Part shown: positions 42,926-49,897 of the stretch, piece by piece
How the letters are laid out: each line of letters begins with the position of its first letter
Position numbering within the stretch: the first letter of the stretch is position 1
NCBI GenBank assembly: GCA_046350055.1
Contig: JAXMBC010000001.1
Span: forward strand, 3,658,001 to 3,722,000
Source: JAEUIE01 sp046350055
Lineage (GTDB): Bacteria > Planctomycetota > Planctomycetia > Gemmatales > HRBIN36
Reading direction: 5' to 3'
Length of the DNA stretch: 64,000 bases
Notes under the pieces: generated by a model
Seen by the model: the letters and a program-made list of their open reading frames with translations, nothing else
Told to the model about the DNA's origin: nothing
Database searches by the model: none
Position numbers and translations under genes: made by a program

Positions 42926-45715
42926 TCACAACATAGCCTGCCACATGGACGCAGGATCCAGAGGTATGGTTGTTGAATTCGACCCCGCTTTTTGCATCAA
43001 CTGTGCCTGGGAAGGCAACGACGCGAGCCAGGCCGACTCTAAGGATCGCGACGATTGGGCAAGTTCGCTCCGCTGTACCGTCGGTGCCTTCGGCGCAGGG
43101 GGTTGTCTCTCATAATCAGGCTCTACCCGGCTTGCTTCGCTCAGATGTTTGACCAGATCACGCCACGGGTTATTCCGGTTCGCCTCGCCATCACGTGAGG
43201 TGCGGTAGCAGATAACCAGCAGTTCCCTCGCACGTGTGGCAGCTACATATAGAAGCCGCTGTCGCTCAGCCTCGGCAAATTGCTGCTCCAGTGACGCCAG
43301 TTCTGGCCAGTTCTCCGGGTGGGCTACCGACTGCTGGACGTACTGTGCCACTTGTCGGCGTACATGGAGATAGCCACGTGCACTGTCCTGGTGGCGCTGA
43401 ATGTGTAACTGTTCGTCTCGCGGTTTACCATTATCACCCAGACAGTCTGCCAGTATGACTACTCTTGCCTCCAACCCCTTTGCCTTGTGCAGATTCATGA
43501 TCCGAACGCCCACACCTTCCTGACTGGGCAAATAGAGTCCATCCCGACGAGGCTCCCGTTTCAGCAGCCTTTCCAACTGAAAGAGCACACCCTCGATACT
43601 GCGGGTACGTGAGGCTGCATCTCCCAGGCAGCAGAACGCTTTTGCCAGGCAATCTAGCCCGGTTTCCTCGCCCCACACCTTGGCCCAGAGAGGCAAGCCC
43701 AGTGTCAGGCTGCACCGTTCCAGTGCAGCAACGACCGGATATTGTTGCAGGTCGCCTGCGAACTCCTGTAGCTGGCGAAAGACGTTGTTGACAATGCCAG
43801 CATGAGGCACACTTTCATCCGCCTGCTTGGTACAATGGAATGGCCCTCTTGCCTGGTGATAGGCAAAGAGCTGAGCATCGCTCATGCCGCAGAGTTCGCT
43901 GCGGAGCAGACCAGCGAGTGCTACCTGATTAGCAGGATTGAACGCAGTCTTGAGTAGAAGATAAAGAAGCCGCAATCCTGGGAAGGCGTTGAGCTGTCCG
44001 CCACCTGTCACTTGATTGGGGATACCCCATCGAGAGAGCGTATCGCCATAGTGTTGCAGGCGATCGCGTTCCTTGGTCAGGATCATAAAATCGCCCGGCA
44101 CCGCAGTCTCAGGTAATCCGCGTTTCAGCTCCGCTTCATTGCGGTCGAACCGCAGCTGACCTTCCTGTGCATCGAGAATGTATCGTGCGATGGCCTCAGC
44201 TTCATTCTGCGCTACGTCTTCCTTGAGCCGTCCCACAACCTCTTCTGGAAATTCGAGATAACGCAGGCATTCAGCTGGTGTACGGGATGCTTCGCGCCCT
44301 GGAGCCATCGAACTGTAATCCGCCTGGGTGACACCTTGTCCCTCAGCGAACTGTTTCTCGAAAGTGGTGTTGATCCAATCGACGAGCGCCGGCTGCGAGC
44401 GGAAGTTGACAGTGAGAGATACAATCTCTCCGCCTCCCGCTTCCAGTTGCTTCTTCACCAGTTGATAAACCTGGATGTCGGCCCGGCGAAAGCGATAGAT
44501 GGACTGCTTCGGATCGCCCACGAGCAGGAGGCTGCCATGGCGAGGCGCGGCATCAATCCAGTGTTTCGTGGACTTCTGAGCGGTGAGAAGGAAGAGCAGT
44601 TCTGCCTGCAGAGGGTCGGTATCCTGGAATTCATCGACGAGCAGCCGTTTCCACTGCTGTCCCAGTTGACGGCGAACCTGAGCGTTGCTTCGCAGCAATT
44701 CCACAGTGGTAAGCAACAGGTCCTGGAAGGTCAGCCTGCCGCGACGGCGGCGTTCCTCACGGGCGAAGCGTTCTGAGCGTTCGAGGAACTGCATCACCAG
44801 CGGATAACGAAAGGACCGCCACTGTTCCAGCAGCGGCAGCGTGTGTTTTTCGCAGAACTCATTCCATCGCTGCCACTCGGCATCACACACTTTGGCACCA
44901 CCGGGCCAGCGTTTCTTCACCACACCGCTATTGATGACATCGTACTCTTCGAGGTGAGCAAGCACGTTTTGCCGTTCGTGCCAGCGCACGAGCGGAGCGA
45001 GGCGAGGCAGGCGGCGATACTTCTGCATCAGCCGATCGGGCACTTCGGCAGGCAACTTCGGGGCTAGCTCCAGCATGTGCTGGTGGTACTCGGCTAGTTT
45101 CTCCCGCAGCCCCGTTGTTTCGGGGAGAGGTACCTTGGCAGCAGGCCATTCCGGCACATCGTTGTACTGCTGGAAGCGTATGAAACCGTCACGCAGGTCT
45201 TCCAGTGGCAAGCCGACCTGCTCTAACTGGTTGATGATGGGATCATTGCGTTCACTGAGCTGTCTGAGCCACTGGTTCCAGAGCTGGTCGATCAGCTCAG
45301 TTTCTTCGTCGGCTTGCACCTCGCTGAAATGGAGAGGCAGCCCCGCTTCGGTGGCATACTCGCGCAGCACACGGGCACAGAAACCATGAATGGTGCCAAT
45401 ATAAGCCTGATGCATACCTTCGAGAGCCTGGGTCAACCGCTTCTTGACCCGGGTGTCTTCAGCCTGACGGCGGACAGTTTCAAGGCGGATGAGGAACCGC
45501 GACCGCATCTCCCCCGCAGCTTTGCGGGTGAACGTTAGAGCGGCCAGTTCGTTGACTTTGGCTGCACCACTTGCCAGCATCTGCACCAGGCGTTCGACGA
45601 GCACCGTCGTCTTCCCCGAGCCTGCTGAGGCTTCGACAAGGAAGTTGCGATCAAAGACGCTGGTAAGCGTTTCGCGAATAGGCTGATCGACAGGGGGTGA
45701 GGTGGTGGGGTTCAC
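42926..45715 (-). CDS. addA: AddA/UvrD-like superfamily 1 helicase without nuclease domain
   Basis: A 929-residue SF1A helicase of the AddA/RecB type for double-strand-break processing. Motifs are Walker A VEASAGSGKTT (27-37), TFTRKAAGEM, the DEFQDTD Walker B (361-367), GDPKQSIYRFRRADI (400-414), MNLHKAKGLEARVV and YVAATRARELLV. Typical AddA proteins are about 1200 residues and end in a PD-(D/E)XK nuclease. This one stops soon after motif VI, so the nuclease domain is missing and the only nuclease may be in the AddB-like partner. The start is a GTG whose GTGA overlaps the stop of the 168-codon gene upstream. The addB gene is 4.2 kb away across an accessory region. Confidence 0.88.
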   Translation of the reverse strand: MNPTTSPPVDQPIRETLTSVFDRNFLVEASAGSGKTTVLVERLVQMLASGAAKVNELAALTFTRKAAGEMRSRFLIRLETVRRQAEDTRVKKRLTQALEGMHQAYIGTIHGFCARVLREYATEAGLPLHFSEVQADEETELIDQLWNQWLRQLSERNDPIINQLEQVGLPLEDLRDGFIRFQQYNDVPEWPAAKVPLPETTGLREKLAEYHQHMLELAPKLPAEVPDRLMQKYRRLPRLAPLVRWHERQNVLAHLEEYDVINSGVVKKRWPGGAKVCDAEWQRWNEFCEKHTLPLLEQWRSFRYPLVMQFLERSERFAREERRRRGRLTFQDLLLTTVELLRSNAQVRRQLGQQWKRLLVDEFQDTDPLQAELLFLLTAQKSTKHWIDAAPRHGSLLLVGDPKQSIYRFRRADIQVYQLVKKQLEAGGGEIVSLTVNFRSQPALVDWINTTFEKQFAEGQGVTQADYSSMAPGREASRTPAECLRYLEFPEEVVGRLKEDVAQNEAEAIARYILDAQEGQLRFDRNEAELKRGLPETAVPGDFMILTKERDRLQHYGDTLSRWGIPNQVTGGGQLNAFPGLRLLYLLLKTAFNPANQVALAGLLRSELCGMSDAQLFAYHQARGPFHCTKQADESVPHAGIVNNVFRQLQEFAGDLQQYPVVAALERCSLTLGLPLWAKVWGEETGLDCLAKAFCCLGDAASRTRSIEGVLFQLERLLKREPRRDGLYLPSQEGVGVRIMNLHKAKGLEARVVILADCLGDNGKPRDEQLHIQRHQDSARGYLHVRRQVAQYVQQSVAHPENWPELASLEQQFAEAERQRLLYVAATRARELLVICYRTSRDGEANRNNPWRDLVKHLSEASRVEPDYERQPPAPKAPTVQRSELAQSSRSLESAWLASLPSQAQLMQKAGSNSTTIPLDPASMWQAML

Positions 45716-46218
45716 GGGGGAGCGTCCGTTGCATCCGGGGAAGGTGGTATTCTATCAGGCTGCTGTCGGTACCGCCGAGTAAACGGTGTTCCGTTGAAGG
45801 TATGGGTGCAGCACTTACATGTTGGATCCAGCGAGTGTGGTCCGATAGTTGGATCCACGACACGAAGTCGATGGTCGTCATCTACATACAAACCGCTGTA
45901 ATATGAGCTCTCTCCCACTCGCACGAAATCCTTACCGTATTCCTTTCTGAGTGCAACAAGCCAGAATATGGGCTCTGGGGAGTCCAGCCTTGACACCGCC
46001 TCGCTATGGATGGCATCCCAGTCGTCCCCTAAGCGAGACAAGAGGAACCGGAACAGCGGGGTATAGTCGAGACCACGGCGGACACCTTGTGACATACCGG
46101 TGCGGCTGTCCTCCAAGTTGCGACGCCGCGAGCGGTAGTCTCCACCGAACCGATGGCGCACACCATGCGCGCGAGTGTTAACCTTGCGATAGAGCGGTGG
46201 TTTGTTGCCCTTGGTCAT
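45712..46218 (-). CDS. unrecognised protein with CxCC-x-H motif, coupled to addA
   Basis: A 168-residue protein I cannot assign. The N-terminus is very basic (MTKGNKPPLYRKVNTRAHGVRHRFGG). The middle looks folded (RRGLDYTPLFRFLLSRLGDDWDAIHSEAVSRLD and IFWLVALRKEYGKDFVRVGESSYYSGLYVDDD). Near the C-terminus DPTCKCCTHTFNG has C134, C136, C137 and H139, a possible metal site. The stop TGA overlaps the addA GTG start by 4 nt (GTGA), a strong sign of translational coupling. Upstream are the 111-bp repeats. A basic, possibly nucleic-acid-binding partner of the helicase is one reading; a mobile or cassette gene that landed next to addA is another. Confidence 0.75.
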   Translation of the reverse strand: MTKGNKPPLYRKVNTRAHGVRHRFGGDYRSRRRNLEDSRTGMSQGVRRGLDYTPLFRFLLSRLGDDWDAIHSEAVSRLDSPEPIFWLVALRKEYGKDFVRVGESSYYSGLYVDDDHRLRVVDPTIGPHSLDPTCKCCTHTFNGTPFTRRYRQQPDRIPPSPDATDAPP

Positions 46219-46268
46219 TGCCCACTCATTAATTCGTGTTCTCTGCTGATGTCAACGATATAGACCCC

Positions 46269-46491
46269 CGTGTTCCGCGCATCTCGTTGCAATGCATGTG
46301 TTAACGTCTATCCTGCGAACCGCTATGAGATCGATGATCAACCCCGGCGCCTCGTGTGCGCGAAAGTAGTCGCAACTATCGTGTTCCGCGCATCTCGCTG
46401 CAGAACAACATGTTACGTCATTCTTGCGCAGAAGGGGCACGGTAAGTGGTCAACCCCGGCATCTCGTGTGCGCGGAGCAGTTGGGATGGTC
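46269..46491. repeat. two imperfect tandem copies of a ~111-bp element
   Basis: Copy 1 (46269-46379) and copy 2 (46380-46491) both begin with CGTGTTCCGCGCATCTCG, then a TTGCA/CTGCA step and GTTAACGT or GTTACGT. Both later carry TCAACCCCGGC, CTCGTGTGCGCG and a closing G/A-rich part. The second landmark recurs at 46338 and 46450, 112 nt apart. They lie in a 543-nt gap (46219-46761) between the 168-codon gene and the methyltransferase gene; I see no gene in it. Short frames in both strands exist only because the repeat lacks stops in places. Confidence 0.75.
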
Positions 46492-46761
46492 ATTTGATCT
46501 TGCCAACGTGACGTGCTCGCATTGTCAAGTTCGCGCGTGGGGCTTGCAACTTCCCCAGCTATGGACAGAGCATCTCCATGCCGGTAGGGTTGTTAGCCGA
46601 GCCGGTGGCCTCATCCGTTATGATAGGCTTGTACACCAGGGTGGTGGCCAGTAGACAAGTTGATTTTCAGGAAAGTCGAACCATTTCCGAATATCGCGCC
46701 TGATTACCGGTCGCAGGCTGCTTCACCCTTGTTGTACAGTATCCTCACAACGAGGTGATTC

Positions 46762-47583
46762 ATGAGCCAGCAAGACGAACGGGATTATGTTCTGGGAACT
46801 CATCAGGCCGAAGTGGAACGGCTAGGCATTCAGCATCGGGTGTGGCGGCCCATGGTGCTTGACTGTTGGCGACAGGCAGGCATTACCACCGGCAGCAAGG
46901 TGCTCGATGTCGGCGCAGGACCTGGCTATGCCACGGTCGATCTGGCCGAGATCGTCGGACCGACAGGCGAGGTCTGGGCACTCGAGCGCTCGCAGCGGTT
47001 CCTCCAGTCCGCCCGGCAGACCTGTGAGCATCGGCAACTGCATCAGGTTCACTATCACGAAGCGGATTTGATGGTCGATCCGCTGCCGGTGCAGGGCATG
47101 GATGCGACATGGTGCCGATGGGTCGCGTGCTTCGTGTCATCGCCCAAGATACTGATCGAGAAGCTGGCTGGGGCGTTGCGACCGGGCGGCGTGGCGATCT
47201 TCCATGAGTATGTGGACTACGGCACCTGGCAACTGCTGCCACCCCGTCCGCTGCAGACCGAGTTCGTCAGGCAGGTGATGGCCAGTTGGCGACAGAATGG
47301 CGGCGAACCCGACATTGCCCGGCAACTGCCGACATTGTTGATTGACTGCGGCCTGCGGGTCATACAAACGACACCGCGCGTCTTCTGCGTGAAGCCTGAC
47401 AATTATCTTTGGCAATGGCCTGCTTCGTTCATGGAGACGGGACTGACCCGTCTGGTGGAATTGAAACTGGTCGCCGCTGAGCAGGCTGTGGCTACACGGC
47501 AGGAGTTTCATGAAGCTGAGGCGAACCCGGCGACGCTGATGGTGACGCCGGTGGTGCTGGAGATCGTGGCAGTGAAGGGGTGA
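46762..47583 (+). CDS. class I SAM-dependent methyltransferase
   Basis: A 273-residue methyltransferase with motif I KVLDVGAGPGYATVDLA (residues 46-62), an acidic ribose-binding position after motif II (EVWALERSQRF), and LRPGGVAIFHEYVDYG at strand 5. The overall layout is that of UbiE/MenG-like small-molecule methyltransferases; the substrate is unknown. A GAGGTG ribosome-binding site precedes the ATG. It is the only plus-strand gene in the stretch between addB and addA and is flanked by repeat copies, as a cassette would be. Its 3' end lies 45 nt from the insertion sequence. Confidence 0.85.
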   Translation: MSQQDERDYVLGTHQAEVERLGIQHRVWRPMVLDCWRQAGITTGSKVLDVGAGPGYATVDLAEIVGPTGEVWALERSQRFLQSARQTCEHRQLHQVHYHEADLMVDPLPVQGMDATWCRWVACFVSSPKILIEKLAGALRPGGVAIFHEYVDYGTWQLLPPRPLQTEFVRQVMASWRQNGGEPDIARQLPTLLIDCGLRVIQTTPRVFCVKPDNYLWQWPASFMETGLTRLVELKLVAAEQAVATRQEFHEAEANPATLMVTPVVLEIVAVKG

Positions 47584-47684
47584 GAACTGACTTGCAATGG
47601 TGAGCGAACTCACAGCCCGCGGCGCAAGCCCCACATTCCGCACCTTGGGTCGTGGGGCAAGGTGGGGAAGGCGGGGTCAATGTA

Positions 47685-49484
47685 TCATCCGGAGGGGCGG
47701 TGGGGGAGGAGTTGTCGGTGGAGGGAGGGGAAGCGGAGTGACACGAGGATGTCACGTTGACGGGGATTCACTTGCGACGGCGTCATGACATTGCGGCCTG
47801 CTTCTGTCCAGGTGATGATGGGGCAGGTGCGGAAGGCACGCTCCAGGACTTCGGCGGTCATGCGACGTTCACTCTGTTCCTGATCTTCGGCGGTCATGCG
47901 ACGTTCACTCTGTTCCTGATCTTCGGCGGTCATGCGACGTTCACTCTGTTCCTGATCTTCGGCATGGCGGAGACGGTAGCGACGTTCCACGACCTGACGG
48001 AATTGCAGGGCGAGCATCAGTAAACAGACCAGCGCCTCCACGCGGCGGGGCGATTTGAGGAACACGGGTGCCACGGCCAGCGGCGTCTTGTATTCGTGAT
48101 GCGACCGTTCGATATACGCCTGCTGTTTGTAAATGGTGAACAGGGCGTCGCCACTCGTCGTCTGCGGAGCGGTGGTCACCAGGGCAGCGAGGCCATCGTA
48201 GCGGGCATCCGCTGTCGCCGCCGCTTCGTCGAAGCTCCAGACAAGACGATGCTTGGCCCGCTGATGTCCGCTTTTGGGCTGGGGCAGCGCGGCCTGTTCT
48301 TCGGGGGTCAGCGGCACCATCTCATAGGTGAAGAATGACTTCACCGCTCTCTTGCCCATCAGCGCCGCCACCTGCTGGTGAATCTTCACCGGCGTGCATT
48401 GCGGATGGCCTCGCAACAGCTTCTCGTTCAGCTTCTGAAGTCCGGCCTTCACCGTGGCGATGTTCTTCTCGCGTCGCTGTCCCGCTTCACGCCAACCAGC
48501 AGTGCTCTTGACGAAGATGACCCGTGCCGCGATGGGCTGCTTCTTCCCTGCCGTCGGCTGCGGATCGATGACGTCATGGTCGATCACCGCCAGTTCGTAA
48601 TGATCCTTCACCAGCGACGACTGACAGGCGCGGCGGCGCTGCTGTTCCTGCGACAGATAGCTGGCCTGCTTCCACGGTAGCGATTCGGCGCGCTGGTCGT
48701 AGAGCTTCTGGTAGTCGTTCCAGGGCACGGCGCAGAGCACATGCCGACCATCGCGATGCAGGCGGGCGACATGCTCCGCCGAGAACGTGCCGCGGTCGGA
48801 AGTCATCAGCAAACCTTCGGGCAACGGCAGCAGACGCTTCATCAGATCGTACTGCTCGCGCATGGCGGTCTGGCCGTTGCGGTTGCCATCAAGCGGATGC
48901 ACGAAGACCGGCACGAAGTTGATGTCATCGACAAAGGCCGCGACGCCGATGTTGATCATGCGACGACGGCTGAGGTAGCCGTGGCCCAGATGCGCCGGCG
49001 GCAGGGCGGCATCCTGCGGTGTGGCTTCTCGCGGCGAAAGCGCGGGACGAGGCGTTGAACTATCGTAGCTGCCGGTGAAGGTAAGGTGGGTGGGATCGAA
49101 GTGGAGCCGCGTGAGTTGGAGGTCGGCCCACTTCAGGGTCGCCGTGGTGACATGGGCCAGCAGCGAATGGCGATGGTCGAAGAAGGCGTCGAGCGCGCGA
49201 CCGAGACGATCATCGTTGAGCTTGTCGGCGGGGATGCCTTGCAACGCGGCCACTCCCGACTCTTCGGCCCACTGGGCCACGTTCATCAAGGCGAGGGGAT
49301 GATTCAGCCGCGCGTGCAACAGCAATTGCAACACCTGGCCGTGGGAATACTCCTGCTGTGGATCGCGCGGCAGGTGCTGATCAAAGAGCGACGGCAAATC
49401 CAGTTCGTGGAACAGCGGCTGATACAACGGCCACGGCCCCAGGTTGCACACCGCCATCTCGGCTGCCGCCGACTGACTCAGCAT
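47685..49484 (-). CDS. IS1634/IS4-superfamily DDE transposase
   Basis: A 599-residue transposase. The N-terminal part resembles the DUF4277 leader of IS1634-type enzymes. Catalytic acidic residues are probably D130 (LHFDPTHLTFTGSY), D230 (LLMTSDRGTF) and the Glu of AYIERSHHEYK near residue 460. The C-terminal part has three exact 12-residue repeats (AEDQEQSERRMT, about residues 510-545) before ERAFRTC. The frame is intact and both inverted repeats are present, so the element may still be active. Plus-strand frames inside it are shadows. Confidence 0.88.
   Translation of the reverse strand: MLSQSAAAEMAVCNLGPWPLYQPLFHELDLPSLFDQHLPRDPQQEYSHGQVLQLLLHARLNHPLALMNVAQWAEESGVAALQGIPADKLNDDRLGRALDAFFDHRHSLLAHVTTATLKWADLQLTRLHFDPTHLTFTGSYDSSTPRPALSPREATPQDAALPPAHLGHGYLSRRRMINIGVAAFVDDINFVPVFVHPLDGNRNGQTAMREQYDLMKRLLPLPEGLLMTSDRGTFSAEHVARLHRDGRHVLCAVPWNDYQKLYDQRAESLPWKQASYLSQEQQRRRACQSSLVKDHYELAVIDHDVIDPQPTAGKKQPIAARVIFVKSTAGWREAGQRREKNIATVKAGLQKLNEKLLRGHPQCTPVKIHQQVAALMGKRAVKSFFTYEMVPLTPEEQAALPQPKSGHQRAKHRLVWSFDEAAATADARYDGLAALVTTAPQTTSGDALFTIYKQQAYIERSHHEYKTPLAVAPVFLKSPRRVEALVCLLMLALQFRQVVERRYRLRHAEDQEQSERRMTAEDQEQSERRMTAEDQEQSERRMTAEVLERAFRTCPIITWTEAGRNVMTPSQVNPRQRDILVSLRFPSLHRQLLPHRPSG
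47850..47957. repeat. three identical 36-bp tandem repeats in the transposase gene
   Basis: Copies begin at 47850, 47886 and 47922 and are identical over 36 bp; a few bases of a fourth copy follow. They keep frame and encode a 12-residue charged unit three times. Confidence 0.9.
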
Positions 49485-49660
49485 CGCGACTTCTCCACGT
49501 CCGTGCGAAGTTCCCGTTGCGCGTCATTGAGGTGCACCGCATTCTAGTAAAGACCACACTGTCTGCTCGACAGGAGTTTGGGTTGCGGATAATATCCTGA
49601 AACAAAACACCGTCGCCCACCACCGAGCCCGATTGAACAAGGTGCGGAATGTGGGGCAAG

Positions 49661-49880
49661 CTAGGGCGTGGTTTGCAACTGTGACGAGTGATTCACGGTT
49701 GCGAGCGCACCTCATTGCATAGCTATCACGAAGTGTTCGTCGTGGTATGTAAACTATCTCAGCGTGAACCAGCCCTCGCTTCGCATTGGGTTGCAATCGC
49801 GTAACATATCATGATGACAGGGTATTACTGCAATCCCCGCGCTCTCTTACGCTTCGGGCTGCGAATAGGCTAACTTTCGC
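49661..49880. repeat. diverged copies of the 111-bp element between the IS and addB
   Basis: The 413-nt stretch 49485-49897 holds the IS right end and about 240 nt without a gene. Within the latter, 49705-49720 (GCGCACCTCATTGCAT) resembles GCGCATCTCGTTGCAA of the tandem repeat. Then 49780-49870 keeps the order TTCGCAT, TTGCAAT, GTAACAT, GCAATCCCCGCGC and CTGCGAA in similar spacing. The similarity is by eye and partial. Confidence 0.4.
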
Positions 49881-49897
49881 TTGGTGGAGGACCGCGA

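Larger units (their letters stand above)
47625..49660. mobile_element. complete insertion sequence, IS1634-like, ~2.03 kb
   Basis: Terminal inverted repeats of 20 bp match perfectly: 47628-47647 (plus) and 49638-49657 (reverse). If the outermost G/C is counted as flank, the element is 47629-49656 and has a 4-bp direct repeat CAAG on both sides (47625-47628, 49657-49660). One transposase gene fills the inside on the minus strand. The exact target duplication length is uncertain because the ends blur by one base. Confidence 0.85.

Noticed and set aside
46269..46491. Integron attC sites
   Set aside because: The spacing would fit, but the RYYYAAC/GTTRRRY core pair is not found at the ends, gene orientations are mixed and no integrase gene is present.
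46269..46491. CRISPR array
   Set aside because: Only two long imperfect units; no short identical repeats with unique spacers and no cas gene.
46252..46654. Short open frames on both strands across the 111-bp repeats, up to 76 codons
   Set aside because: They exist on both strands over the repeats, have no ribosome-binding sites and show no family features; the repeat explains them.
48741..49547. Plus-strand frames of 63-153 codons inside the IS
   Set aside because: They are antisense shadows of the transposase reading frame.
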